64,000 nucleotides of DNA from the NCBI RefSeq assembly GCF_963675165.1, contig NC_087377.1:7829122-7893121 (forward strand), given 5' to 3'. This document shows positions 11,257-21,899 of this stretch, one piece after another (within the stretch, counting starts at the first letter, position 1; the number at the start of each line of letters is the position of its first letter). The DNA is from Halichondria panicea. Taxonomy: Eukaryota; Porifera; Demospongiae; Suberitida; Halichondriidae. A model generated the notes under the pieces. That model made no database searches. It was not told where the DNA came from and worked only from the letters and a program-made list of their open reading frames with translations. A program made the position numbers and the translations under genes.

Positions 11257-13037
11257 TGTTGGGCATTGTACAATATAATGCCTTGCATGCATGCATTAAA
11301 GATCACCATCTTCCATCAAAGGCATGGGGTATTTTTATAATTATCACTTCATTAAAATAATTATAGGTAATGTTACTTAGCTTTTACTGCTACGTGACTG
11401 TTTGCATGCATGGCAATAAAAGTGAGTTCCTAAACAATATTAAATACTTCTGTAATCATGTATTTACGTACAAAGCACATGACTAGGAATGTTGTTGAAG
11501 GAACAAGTTTAAAATACATGTACATGTACCATCTGTTATACAACATACATACAGGTACAGTTATGTGGTCTAATATACATGTATATAATAATAGTCCCCT
11601 TTTAAAATACAAAATGGTAGTATCTATGTGCGTGCCACCTATCAAAAAATGTGATGCAACATGTGAGAGATCTCCCAGACAAATTCTTAGTGTGCACATT
11701 GTGTATAAACATTAATTTGTCATTGTTGAACATACGTGTTCCAGTTTAAATACTAAGGGAATAATTATATCAATGCACCTCTTGCATCCTTGGTAGTCCT
11801 CAGTATAACTCTAGATGTATACTCAATTTTACCAAAGTTATGATTTGAATGTCACAATCAATTATTACTCATCTGCATATACATGTATACCAAGTTTGAA
11901 TTTTTCAGATCATGAGTTATAATAAGATATAAACAGGGGCAAAAGCTTTCAAATCGTCAGCTATTTGAAGAAGAGGATATACACCAGTGTGAGCTATTCT
12001 GCATGGTTCAACAGTCCTGCAAGGCGGTCAAAATTGCGAAAGGGAAAATGGCTTGATTCCACAGTACTCCTCTGAATGAAAAATTATCATTAAGTGGTGA
12101 GTTTGGCTTGTTATAATTATTGCAAATGTGTATGCCCAAATTGCCATTTAATTAACCCCTCAAGTGATCAAGCTTTTCTCCTGTAGATAAGTGAATTAAG
12201 CTTTGCACATAAAACGCATTTTACAGGAGAAAGACCTCGTCACGAGCTCTCAGCTGTGAGAGTATGCCGACAACCTCCACCAACTGCCCCCACAAAAAAC
12301 GAAGAGAAAGCTTATTCGAAACACAAGCTAGTGTGCTATGTGTGGTGAGTGCCAATCCCATGTAGTCTAACTACCCTGTGTATCGATCATGAGCATAAAC
12401 TTTCTTGTAGAGTATTGTTTTGGTTATGTGTAGTTATAGGCTTGGTGTCCAGTTAACATGTGTGTACTTATACAAGGAGTTCTCCTACTTATACCAATGG
12501 TGTATAAAAGAGTGCAACAGCTGCGTAATACATGTATCTAAAATAGAATAGAATTGTGTCATAGTCTAATAGAGATAAGAGTGCATGAAGACTAGTATTT
12601 TGGGGCAATGATGCTATCCTAATAATGAGTTGCATGCCCTCTTCTCTTTTATACACCCTTACTTATTAATTATGGCATTATACTAGAAGTACGTTATATT
12701 GACAGTCTCTGCAGTTTCTAAGGTGTACGTTGTATTGTATGTACTTATCTGCTTGTTATGGTTAGGGTTGTTATGGTTAAAATGACAACACACCCAGCTT
12801 AGTTAATGGGGGGGAATTATTCCTTGGGAAATGGTGCTATCCTAAAGGGAATTCTGCCACCCCTGATGTGTTGTGTATAGCCCAGCTTATCTGCTTGTTA
12901 TGGTTATATAGGGTTGTTATGTTTTGAGGACTATCCACTGAATAGAAGCATTTACCGCAGATACCCACCCACCCATGTGAGTAGTGACTGCGGTACAATT
13001 CAATACAAACAGATGTACAAATTGTCAATAATAATTG

Positions 13038-13250
13038 TTATTTATTTAATACGTGATTGCACACATTGCGAGCATTTTCACCTTTCCCAAGCTTCAGTGA
13101 CATGGTCACCAGTGCTCTATATGTGGCCAATTTAGGATCGCTTTCCTTCCAAAGTTGGTGCTTCTCAGTATAATAATTTAATAGATCGGCTTGCATGCTT
13201 ACTTGCGTCCAGTCCCAGTTGGTTAATTGACAGAGTTTTGTAGCTACCAA
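13038..13250 (-). CDS. Possible exon, unknown protein
   Basis: An open frame of 70 codons on the minus strand has a protein-like composition: TNWDW near the start, LWKES in the middle, LKLGKGENARNVCNHVL at the end. The helical Leu/Trp spacing loosely recalls death-fold helices, but I cannot identify a family. The duplicon C counterpart (about 42860-42975) has lost 18 bases' worth of this frame and is shifted, so the exon is either real here and decaying there, or fortuitous in both. Confidence 0.25.
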   Translation of the reverse strand: MVATKLCQLTNWDWTQVSMQADLLNYYTEKHQLWKESDPKLATYRALVTMSLKLGKGENARNVCNHVLNK

Positions 13251-13395
13251 AGCAACCGGTTAGGACTTGATTATCACTGGGACATATTCCATGTGAACTC
13301 AACACAAAAAAATGAGCATTCAACGAAACTTGGTATATACATACCTTACTGTAGTAACTAGCCCTATTTATAAGCTAGTCGGCCGCATGCTAGAC

Positions 13396-13594
13396 TGTCA
13401 CAAGTAGGCACAATAAACTCTGATTGATTGCAACCGGGGGCGAGGATATCACCCCATGCAGTGGGCACGCAGGGCCCCAACATAGAATAAGTATACGCAT
13501 GCGTAATTGATAATCACATAAAGAACATAAGAGTAAATGATGACAAATGATGACTACATAAATAACATAAGAGTAAATACTGTCCATTACTACA
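13396..13594 (-). repeat. Remaining LTR of Ty3/gypsy element G1
   Basis: The block starts TGTCACAAG and ends CTACA on the plus strand, i.e. TG to CA in both orientations. Next to it is TTCCTCCCGTTTT, which is a purine-rich tract on the minus strand just upstream of the LTR and fits a polypurine tract for plus-strand priming. It is therefore the 3' LTR of a minus-strand element. No second LTR is found at the other end. Confidence 0.65.
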
Positions 13595-13618
13595 TTCCTC
13601 CCGTTTTAGTCAATTATT

Positions 13619-14944
13619 TCAGGGTTCAGGTTCGTACCTATCAGGAGGGTTACGGTCTCGTGTCGACTGCCGACGGGGTGCCAGTACTGGCCGCTGTTGT
13701 GGTACCTGAGGCGGTGCAGGATCACCATCTTCTCTGTTTCCGTGGGTCAATGGCCGTAGGTACCCCCAACCATTCTGAGTTCTCCGTATCGATATCTCGA
13801 CTGAAGTCTGGCTCACTCCTATGCAAAACATCATCAATATGTCTACGGAACAGACGTCCATCTGTCAGACGAATTTCCAGTTGGGACCCACTTACAGAAA
13901 TAACTGTACCTGGTAACCAACTCTTGCGTTTAGGGAGATCTCGACTAGACACTAGGTCTCCGATGCTAAAAGTTCGTCTGTTGGTCTCTTTGTTTCTACC
14001 AGCCACTTGATCAGTTTGTTTCTTTAACACCTTGGCTGGAAGATTTGGAAGTAACAGATCCAGCCTTGATCGGATTCGATGTCCCATCAGCAACTCCGAA
14101 GGAGATACACCCGTCACCGTGTGAGGTGTTATCCGATGTCTCAACAAGAACTGGGACACTCGAGTTTGAAGTGATCCTCTCGTCTCTTTCTTTAGGAAAC
14201 TCTTGACAGATTGTACTGCACGCTCTGCTAAGCCATTGGTGGCTGGGTGGTATGGTGCAGATCTGACATGACGAATACCATTCTGTTTGTAGAATACTTC
14301 GATCTCCTTGCTCACAAATGGTGTGCCATTATCAGTCACTAACATCTTTGGCAATCCATGGGTGGCAAACATCGTTCGAAAATGTTCCATCGTTACCAAG
14401 GATGTGGCATTCTTTACCACCTTTACCACCTTTACCTCTATCCACTTAGAGTGTGAGTCCACCACTATCAACAGCATGTGTCCTTCAATCGGACCGGCGT
14501 AATCAGCATGAATCCTAACCCAGGGTCGTTGCGGCCAATCCCAAGGTTGTATAGGTGTGGGGGTGGTTGGTGCCTTGTTCTCTGGCAACTCTCGCATAGT
14601 TTCACTCGTTCTTCTAAGTCATTGTCTATACCTGGCCACCACACAAATGATCTTGCTAAGTTTTTCATACGTGATACTCCTGGATGACCTTCATGTAACT
14701 GTTCCGTGATCTGTGATCGACCTTGAGGCGGTATTATCACACAACTTCCTCTCAACAAACATCCATCTTGGATACTCAGTTCCAGGTTGTGTTGTTGGTA
14801 TGGCTTCCAGGCAGGGTCTTGTGTATCTTCCCAACCGGTTTGTACCTTGTATCGTACTTTAGACATGAGCAGGTCTTTGTCTGTCCATTTCTTCAGCTGT
14901 TTAGGTTGTACTGGGATCGAGACACACAACATCTCCATCGCCAT
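13619..14944 (-). pseudogene. G1 integrase region
   Basis: The zinc-binding HHCC module is visible (LHEGHPGVSRM, then CESCQRT). The catalytic core shows all three acidic residues: the Asp of HADYAGP, the Asp of VTDNGT and the Glu of GLAERAVQ. After the core comes an SH3-like C-terminal region (SWLPGTVISV) and a tail with DRYEPEP. The zinc module and core lie in different frames (14944-14468 and 14597-13722), so at least one frameshift separates them near 14500. A last shift near 13750-13850 puts the tail in another frame. Integrase would insert the reverse-transcribed DNA into the host chromosome. This copy cannot make it in one piece. Confidence 0.8.
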
Positions 14945-15075
14945 ACTGTCTCTTGTGGAACGGGGACATTTCCTGGAGAATTGGGTAGCGGCAATCGGCT
15001 AAGCACATTGGCGTTGCAATGCTGTGGTCCAGGCTTGTATGTGATAGTGTAGTCGTAGGCTCCCAAGGTCAAAGC

Positions 15076-15736
15076 TCACCACTGCAACCGAGCAGAGGCC
15101 AAGGTTGGTACTCCTTTCGTTTCTTTAAACAAATCTTCCAAAGGCTTGTGATCTGATTGAATGAGGAAGTGTCTCCGGACTAGGTATTGATGAAAACGCT
15201 TTACTCCAAAGATTATGGCTAATCCCTCTTTATCCAGTTGAGAATACCTCTTTTCTGCAGGTGCCAAAGTCCTGGAGGCGTATGCGATGGGCTTCTCCGC
15301 ACAATCTTCGAACTTGTGTGACAGGACAACTCCAAGGCCATATGGTGAGGCGTCACAAGCTAAAATCAATTCCTTCTCTGGATCGAAATGAGCGAGCGCT
15401 TTATCATGTGAGTGTCACTTTAGCACTGTCAAAAGCTTCCTGATGCTCTGGATCCCAGATCCATGGTGTGTTCTTCTGCAACAACTTGTGCAGGGGGGCC
15501 AGATTGTGAGAATGGTTAGGCAAAAATTTGTTGTAGTAGTTCAACATTCCTAGGAATGATTTCAGCTGACTCACATTCCTTGGTACTGGGGCATCTCTAA
15601 GTGCTCGAATCTTCCCGTCCATGGGTTGTAAACCATCCTTGGAGATACGATGACCCAAATATTCCACTGATGGTAGCATGAAATGGCATTTCTCCTTCTT
15701 CAGACGGGCACCTGCATGTTCCAATCGGCTTAGCAC
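15076..15736 (-). pseudogene. G1 reverse transcriptase end and RNase H
   Basis: Frame 15736-15404 gives the thumb/connection part of a gypsy RT (VEYLGHRISKDGLQP, SFLGMLNYYNKFLP). Frame 15369-15076 gives RNase H with LACDASPYGLG, YSQLDKEGLAI and SDHKPLED, so the usual Asp, Glu and Asp are present. The two are separated by a shift near 15370-15404. The palm domain with its YxDD motif is absent because the element is truncated at 15740. Confidence 0.8.
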
Positions 15737-15998
15737 CTTGTAAATAAATGTACTACAATAGTGTAAAATTCATTTGCACTAACTTACAGGAGCTAAACAA
15801 GTATCTTCTTTGCTAGAGCGGCCTAGCTGGGCGGAGCCCGGCACCCGTTCCCAACGGGTGGCCGGGTGACACGCTTATATAGGATTTGTACTGCTGCACT
15901 GAGGAGTGCAGCCCAATCAGATTGCAGTATTGCAAGTGGTTGGTTAACACCCACTTAGCTAGGTGGGTGTGCAGCTGGGCGGAGCTGCCTTGAGCAAA

Positions 15999-17430
15999 AT
16001 GGAGAAAGTTACACAAGTTGTCACAGCTACAGAAGCTGCTAACCAGCTTGGAAGTAGTCACTTCTTTTCTGAGAGACAGAGATGTCTTTGCTGTATTGCC
16101 TACTGGATTTGGAAAGAGCCTTTGCTATGCTTGTTTGCCTGCAGCATTTGACAAAATATTGGAGAAGGAGAAAGGTCATTCTATTGTAGTAGTAGTAGTT
16201 ACTCCAGTCCTCTGCTGGCCATCATTCATGATCAGGTATGTAAGGCTAGATAGAACATACATATAATTATACGTACATGTGCATATGAGCTGTTTACACA
16301 TAACTAGATCATTCTAAGCTGGATGCTTTTATTCTATTATTATATAGGTAGCCATCTATTGTTCTAAAGGCATCTCTAGCACATATGTCTCGGGCGAGAT
16401 GTCTGATGCAGCTACAATGGATGCGATCTTCCACGGAAAGTATCAGCTAGTATTCTTTACACCTGAAATGATCATCAGCAAGAAGCATTGGAGAAGACTT
16501 CTGGGGGGAGATGTGTATGCTAATAGACTCAAGGCTTTGATAATCGATGAAGCTCATTGTGTGAAGAAATGGTATGTATTTGACTCATCGTTTATTATTA
16601 ACATGTGTACCAATAATATTATTGCAGGGGTGAGACTTTCAGGCAAATGCTGTTGAGAATTAGAGAAGTGCGCAGCCTCATTCCAACATCAGTTCATGTG
16701 ATGGCGCTAACAGCAACAGCTACCCGAAGTGACATTTCATTCATTTCTCGTATTGTTGGCCTAAGAAACCCATTTGTCATTACGAGAGTCCCAGTAATCC
16801 CAAATTTGATTTATGCTGTTGGATTGTTCAAAAGTATACCAGAGACATTCCAAAACTTGGCCCAGAAATTGGTAATCGAGAGAAACAAGTTTCCCACAAC
16901 AATCATATATGGACGTTCTTTTGGTGTGTGGTGACATGTACCTCTTCTTTAAGGATTACCTTGGAGCTGCATTCACAAATCCTGATGATGCACCTGATCT
17001 TCCTGAATTTCGCCTCGTGGACATGTTTACAAGTGTCACTGATCCAGCCCATAAATCTGAAATCATTCGTTTATTTAAGGGTGATGGCAATCTTCGCATT
17101 GTTGTAGCTACTATGGAATTTGGTATGGGTGTTGATTGTCCCAACATTCGGTAAATCATTCATGTTGGCCTGTCAGACGATATCAGTAGCTATGTACAAG
17201 AGACTGGTAGAGCAGGTCGAGATGGTAAACCATCACGTGTAACCCTTTTGAAGGCAAGAATTTACCATCAAGTTGATAATGAGATTAAAGAATATGCTTC
17301 AAACTTCAACACTACAGATTGTAGAAGGGATAGTCTTTTCCGAAATATTGACAATTACAAACATGTTGATCTCGGTTTCAATTGCTTGTGCTTGTTCTAA
17401 GTCATGTTTATGTGGACAGTGTGACCTAAG
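15999..17430 (+). pseudogene. RecQ-like DNA helicase (transposon-borne, decayed)
   Basis: Superfamily 2 helicase motifs occur in order: motif I LPTGFGKSLCYA (about 16105), motif II DEAHCVKKW (16542-16571), motif III LTATAT (about 16710), motif V VVATMEFGMGVDCPN (about 17100) and motif VI QETGRAGRDG (about 17200). A Cys-rich C-terminal stretch (CACSKSCLCGQC) ends the gene and fits a zinc-binding tail. Introns are visible at 16236-16347 and 16572-16627 with GT/AG ends. Damage is extensive: frameshifts near 16040, 16215 and 16915, and a TAA at 17152-17154 between motifs V and VI. An intact version would be an ATP-dependent 3'-5' DNA unwinding enzyme. Its position inside TIRs says it belongs to the mobile element, not to host repair. 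Confidence 0.8.
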
Positions 17431-17445
17431 ACTTAGTTACTTCTT

Positions 17446-17724
17446 TCAGCTAATTACAAATTTTATTTTCATTATTACCTGTGCTTCAAGAAAGCTGCTA
17501 TATCTACCGAAACATTTCCTGCACATTTTGGGCAATCTGTTTTTATCACTGCCATTTACAATACTGTTAATGTCGACATCAGCACACATCTGTTCTTCCT
17601 CATTCTCCAGTAGCATTGTCCACAGGTCCAACACTTCCTTTCCAGCTGGACCATCAAGAGCTCTCCTGTTACCAGGCCTTGATAGCTCATCCCCACATCC
17701 AAAACATTGTAGCACTTGGGCCAT
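17446..17724 (-). CDS. Cys-rich N-terminal exon of second element gene
   Basis: The 92-codon minus-strand frame starts 540 bases inside the right TIR and reads toward the helicase. It has a CxxC pair at the start (CFGCG), then a conserved-looking RRAL and LWTML stretch, and a second CxxCF motif (MCRKCFGRY) about 60 residues later. Four such cysteines suggest a small zinc-binding N-terminal domain of the kind that precedes many transposases. The frame ends at 17446 with no catalytic domain, so the rest of this gene is deleted and the two genes now abut tail to tail. Confidence 0.5.
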   Translation of the reverse strand: MAQVLQCFGCGDELSRPGNRRALDGPAGKEVLDLWTMLLENEEEQMCADVDINSIVNGSDKNRLPKMCRKCFGRYSSFLEAQVIMKIKFVIS

Positions 17725-18262
17725 TCTTGCTCAGTACTTTATTTATTTAGTAGCAAAGTCATGTTGTTCAGTGCCAGCCAGTGTGGTGCAGTGCGGTGCA
17801 TATTGCGTTTAACACCCACTTAAAATGATTATATTCATGATGCTCCAAGCAGTATTACATAACACACAAGTACAAATCCTATATAAGCATGTCCCCCGAC
17901 CTCCCGTCAGGGACGGTCGGGCTCCGCCCAACTAAGAGCGGCCCTTGTCAAAAACGGTGATTTTGCTCCGTTTTGCTACTTTTGCTGACGTATGCAATGA
18001 TATTCATTGATTTGTGACATCACAAATCATCTTGTTGTTATTTGCTACATCCAAAGGTCATGTGATGTCTACCTGCAAATACACAGTTGGTGCTAGTCAT
18101 TCCGTGTCACAGGGGCGTGGCAATTGAGCTTACTACGTAGCCAAATCGCCCCAAAAGTCATAAAAAGCACTGTTTTTGACAAGATGGGCCGCTCTAGCAA
18201 AGAAGAGGCTAGCCTAACTCCTGTAAGTTAGTACAGATGAAAAGTACACTATTGTAGTACAT

Positions 18263-18898
18263 GCTGCTCAAAAATCAGACCTTAACTAATATAAAATCAA
18301 AAGTTGTATTCCTAACATATTTGCCACCAAAAAACAACAAAATGCAGTATTTCTCAGAACTTACTAGTAGCCCAGACTTCCGTTGAAGCTCAAAAGATGA
18401 GCAATAATTATACTCAGGTACATGCACAACAAATTTCAGATCTTAACTCAAACAAATAAGCTACTTCTATTCCTAACATATTTTCGGAAGTACACATCTT
18501 CAGACAGCCATTTTATACTGATGATGTCATGTGATGTAACAGGTGGTGGTCCAATGGAAGCGCCAATAGTTAAACTTTCAGTACCTGCACTCAAATAGAT
18601 CATATCACTTTTACTTTAGAAGATATGCCACAAAATGTAAAAAATGTGTACCAAAAAAAAAATCTACTCTCTTTGGTTGTTGCACTGTAGCTAGCTGCCA
18701 CGAACAGACAACTAGCTAGCCTAGGCTAACCTGAACACTCCTTTGGCAGTTGATACATCAAAACAACAGGTACAACAAATTACAATAGCTACAAAAACTG
18801 ATAAATAGCTAGCTGGTGTCATTAATTAAGCCTTCTAAAGTTAACTTCAAAAGGGGGGGTCAAGGGACCCCATGGACCCTCCTCTGGATCCGCCACTG
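18263..18898. other. No gene recognised; ends in a hAT-like terminus
   Basis: AT-rich sequence contains two related stretches (CTTAACTAATATAAAATCAA near 18283 and CTTAACTCAAACAAATAAGC near 18444, each followed by TTCCTAACATATTT), an imperfect direct repeat of about 160 bases. At 18882-18898 the word GGATCCGCCACTG is the inverted form of the CAGTGGCG-type end seen in other hAT-like MITEs here. I find no partner end. Confidence 0.4.
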
Positions 18899-18899
18899 T

Positions 18900-19290
18900 C
18901 TAGAGTGCTAGCTCAGAAACAATGACTTTAGCTAGATCTATATAGTTGTACAAGTTTGTTGGATCTATTCTAGACATCAAGCGTTCAAGATGACACTGTT
19001 TCCCTCTGAACACCAGAACTGGCACATGGTACTTCCAGCCCTTTTCCTCTTGACAGTTGTGGCAGAGTGTCTTCTTTCTCATCATTCCTGGAGGCTGTAC
19101 ATCGATCATCCAGCCCATGGACAAATGTATAAACAAGACCTACATGAGACAATAATGGGAGGAGTGGATCAAGCAGGACATCCCTGACATCTGAGGAAGA
19201 CCAAGTAAACCAGGACCCCTCAGACTCAGATGTAGATAGCATGGGGGATCCCCTTCTCTGATGAAGACTCTGAAGATCAAGATGAGGAAG
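18900..19290 (-). CDS. Unidentified ORF pair
   Basis: Two overlapping minus-strand frames (19242-18985 and 19136-18900) look protein-like: one acidic/Ser-rich at its start, the other with CHNCQEEKGWKYHVPVLVF. They may be one exon interrupted by a frameshift near 19130. A CxxC followed by W and YHVPV could come from a transposase, but I do not recognise the family. Neighbours are MITE ends, so a decayed transposon fragment is more likely than a host gene. Confidence 0.25.
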
Positions 19291-19530
19291 ACTGAGCTCA
19301 TAAATTATTACGCTATTGCTTTTTATCTTGCATACATGTATACTTTGAAGTCTGTTATCTGTATGTGTTGTTGATTTACTGACAGTGTTAATTGAGTTTG
19401 GTGGGCGTTAATTGAGTTAGGTGGGCGCTTGCACGGTTCAGTAGCCACATAATCAAATATCCGCCCACCCCTTGTTTAGCCTAAATGTAGCTATCAAAAC
19501 ATATGGGCGGTTCGACGGTTAAGTACGGTA

Positions 19531-19768
19531 TACCGTATAGCGCGAAATTTTCGAGGCACTTATATTTCGTGGATTGGCCTCTAAAAATCATTTCGTTGCA
19601 CAATGTTCGCGGAATGACTGCTTACCGGAAGCCACGCCTTTAAATCTTTGCATGATAGCAGGTAATTCTAATTAAAGAACACTTTTTGTGGACTTAATTT
19701 TCGTGTAGAATTCTAACCAACGAAATCCGCAAAAATTTCGCCCCTCGAAAATTTCGCGCTATACGGTA
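19531..19768. mobile_element. MITE family M2, copy 3
   Basis: Ends are TACCGTATAGCGCGAAATTT and, inverted, GAAATTTCGCGCTATACGGT. It abuts MITE M1 copy 2 with a shared TA. It is 238 bp and non-coding. Confidence 0.75.
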
Positions 19769-19776
19769 TACAGTGG

Positions 19777-20368
19777 CAGAGGAGGGAGGACACGATTAAC
19801 CTTAGCTCTAATTAGCTAATTATCGCGACCTTTTATTTGAACGATTCATCTTTTCTTTCTTTATAACCTCTACATATTGGGACACACAGAACTGTACTGC
19901 AGTATGAGTGACAGGCAATTCTTGCAGGCACAGAGCAAACCATACAAATAAAGGGGTGCTAGAAGCTGAGACTGTTAGTGTCATTGATGTTCTTCATGTT
20001 GGAGACACTCTGAACTAAACAATTCCATGTTGCAGCTTTATCACAGAGACAGGAGTGCCTGGGGTGCTTCTCACAGGGATCTTAGAGACAGGGGTGCTCC
20101 TCATAGGGATCCTGTCTCCGGGATCAAGAGTGCTTCTCACAGGGATCTTAGAGATAGGAGTACTTGAGGTGCTTCTTATATGGGGTCCTATTACCTTCAG
20201 GTCCTGACAACTTGGCCATAGGGGTACCTTGCTTACTTTGCTCTAGCTCTTGTGTCCAATATGTAGAGGTTATAAAGAAAGAAAAGATGAATCGTTCAAA
20301 GAATGTAATTAAAAGGTCGCGATAATTAGCTAATTAGAGCTAAGGTTAATCGTGTCCTCCCTCCTCTG
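19777..20368. mobile_element. Long-TIR MITE inserted in the end of MITE M1
   Basis: Inverted arms of about 110 bases start CAGAGGAGGGAGGACACG (left) and end CCCTCCTCTG at 20368. The flanks repeat ATACAGTGG at 19768-19776 and 20369-20377. A 9-base duplication with long arms fits a Mutator-like MITE. If one A is chance, the 8-base TACAGTGG would fit hAT. The centre holds a minisatellite of CTCACAGGGATCTTAGAGA-like units (about 20063-20180). Confidence 0.75.
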
Positions 20369-21062
20369 ATACAGTGGTGTGCAGAACAGTTGTCATACTC
20401 AGATAGGCAGTAGGCGGCTCTTAAGTGTGTTGTGGTTTTGTGGTCTTTTCACACTATAGACCTTTTACTCATGATCAATCATGACAGCAACTTTAAAAGA
20501 GTTTTTTCCCATGAACTGTATGTTGAGTTGTACAACCTTTAATGAATATGGTGTATACCTTCCCACAAGAAAAGTACTGAAAAGTAGTTTCCCATGATGA
20601 TTCATGAGTCTAGTACATGTACAAGTAAACAGATGTACCAGACCTTTTTACTCATGAATCATCATGAGAATGACCTTTTTTAAAGTTGCTGTCAAGAGCT
20701 AAACTGCCCATCACTTTTAATAATCCTCTGAATATGGTGCAGCAGGAGCAGCACTGAAGAGAGTATAGTACAAATTCAAATTTACTAAACACGCAGCATT
20801 GATTAAATTTTAAACTAATTTTCAGTACTTTTCTTGTGGGAAGATATACAACATAATTATTCAGAAGATTAATTAAAGGTTGTACAGCTTAACATATACA
20901 TGTAGTTCATGGGAAACAACTCTTTTAAAGTTGCTGTCATGATTGATCATGAGTAAAAGGTCTATAGTGTGAAAAGACCACAAAACCACAAAACCACAAC
21001 ACACTTAAAAGCCACCGCCTACTGCCTATCTGAGTATGACAACTGTTCCGCAAACCACTGTA
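20369..21062. mobile_element. MITE family M1, copy 2
   Basis: The left arm CAGTGGTGTGCAGAACAG and the right arm ending in CCACTG at 21060 are inverted over about 120 bases. They include the CATGATCAATCATGACAGC segment and its mirror near the right end. The right flank TAGATG matches the unoccupied sequence in the second kinase copy (about 56191), so the target was TA. The first few bases of the left end also lie at 19768-19776, beyond the long-TIR MITE. Confidence 0.75.
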
Positions 21063-21127
21063 GATGTGTCATGCATACATGCACATAACCATGTGTAAAA
21101 ATAATTATTGTTTTGCTTAATATTTAG

Positions 21128-21679
21128 ATGTCACCTCAGAGGAAAGTACTTATTGCAGTGCAAGTCATCCAAGCCATTGCTTTCTGCCACTCAAGGAATC
21201 CACCGCTTGTCCACAGAGACATAAAACCAGCTAACATACTTGTAAGTATAATATACACTATACTGAGCTGCAACTTGTATATGAACATCATTAATATTGC
21301 AGGTGGAGGAAGGATCAATGCGAGTATACTTGGGTGATTTCGGCTTAACCCGTATCTGAACGGGTATGGTTAGTACCAGAACATCAACAAATGGTGGTAC
21401 ACCGGGTTTCCAATCACCCGAAGTCCTCCAGTCAGGTAAAAGCTGCGATATATATGCTGTTGCCATGGGTGTGTTTTCATCGAGCTTTTTGGTGGTACCC
21501 CAGTATGGGGGAAACTCCCACTTTTGACAATTTTGACAAATTAATGTGGCAGTTAAAGGTAAAGCACCTGAAACTAACCATATGCAGTTAAAACTATATG
21601 TGATGACTGTATACAATACAATCCAGCTCTGAGACCTAAGGCCAGTGCTATTCTGAGAAGGCTCTTAACTCTTGCGTAA
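21128..21679 (+). pseudogene. Protein kinase C-lobe, copy K1
   Basis: Exon 21128-21241 carries the helix and catalytic loop ending HRDIKPANIL, with the catalytic Asp and the metal-binding Asn. Exon 21303 onward carries LGDFGLTR (DFG). In the same frame but beyond a TGA codon follow GGTPGFQSPEVL (the activation-loop/APE region) and DIYA. The tail NPALRPKASAILRRLL (C-lobe Arg) and stop TAA at 21677-21679 need a further frame change. Upstream N-lobe exons are absent: the left border is MITE M1. Relative to K2 there is a 9-base loss in the APE helix (near 21436) and a CCATG insertion at 21463-21467. Both K1 and K2 share the TGA after DFGLTR, so the ancestor was already damaged or that region is spliced in a way I cannot see. 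The active enzyme would have been a Ser/Thr-type or TKL-like kinase. Confidence 0.75.
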
Positions 21680-21725
21680 ATAAACTGTTATACACTGATC
21701 AACTATATATACACATACATGTTAT

Positions 21726-21859
21726 AGTTAAACAATGGCCTCGAGTGGTATATTTGATTTACACGCGAGAGTAATCTGATAAACCACAAGGCGCAGCCGA
21801 GTTGGTTCATCTGATTACTCGAGCGTGTAAAGCAAATATACCAGAGGCCATAGTTTAAC
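21726..21859. repeat. Foldback hairpin element
   Basis: The sequence AGTTAAACAATGGCCTCGAG at the left is mirrored by GAGGCCATAGTTTAACT at the right. The arms continue through TGGTATATTTGATTTACACG and its inverse (about 55 bases each), leaving a short loop. A smaller hairpin of similar design is at 60216-60290. Confidence 0.7.
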
Positions 21860-21899
21860 TGGCTTGTACTATGTTTAGAACTGTACTACTATGTTTAGC

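Larger units (their letters stand above)
9791..13250. repeat. Duplicon A, 3' flank of receptor A
   Basis: This stretch is collinear with 38390-43310: the TAGCTTTGTATACAGTATAG block (10018 and 38597), the Helitron-like unit (10843 and 39715), the CATGACTAGGAATGTTGTTG block (11478 and 40299), and the ACTTATACAAGGAGTTCTCC block (12467 and 42275). Duplicon C carries extra insertions at 39004-39560, 40360-40728, 41651-42233 and 43047 onward that are absent here. Apart from the possible minus-strand exon at 13038-13250 I recognise no gene. Confidence 0.75.
13595..15740 (-). mobile_element. Ty3/gypsy element G1, 5'-truncated
   Basis: Minus-strand pol fragments run from the end of reverse transcriptase (15736) through RNase H to integrase and a C-terminal tail (13619), in the usual Ty3/gypsy order. 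Gag, protease and the catalytic part of RT are missing. The element stops at 15740, where the RecQ-bearing TIR element begins, so that element either inserted into it with later loss of the rest or marks a rearrangement junction. Confidence 0.85.
15748..18262. mobile_element. TIR element carrying a RecQ-like helicase
   Basis: The left end ATGTACTACAATAGTGTA at 15748 matches, inverted, the right end at 18245-18262. Similarity continues inward for about 75 bases (ACTAACTTACAGGAG, TTCTTTGCTAGAGCGGCC). Both subterminal regions also hold a GC-rich hairpin stretch followed by a TATATAGGATTTGTAC-like word. Inside are a rightward helicase pseudogene and a leftward Cys-rich ORF. A related terminal fragment lies at 39356-39560. 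Academ-type and Kolobok-type DNA transposons with helicase genes are known from Repbase-style classifications. Assignment to one of them is inference, since no DDE transposase core is present here. Confidence 0.65.

Noticed and set aside
11430-11715. Overlapping plus and minus frames of 85-89 codons
   Set aside because: Non-coding duplicon sequence; the homologous stretch in duplicon C is not open.
13537-14010. 157-codon plus-strand open frame
   Set aside because: It is antisense to the G1 integrase tail, which has clear DDE motifs on the minus strand.
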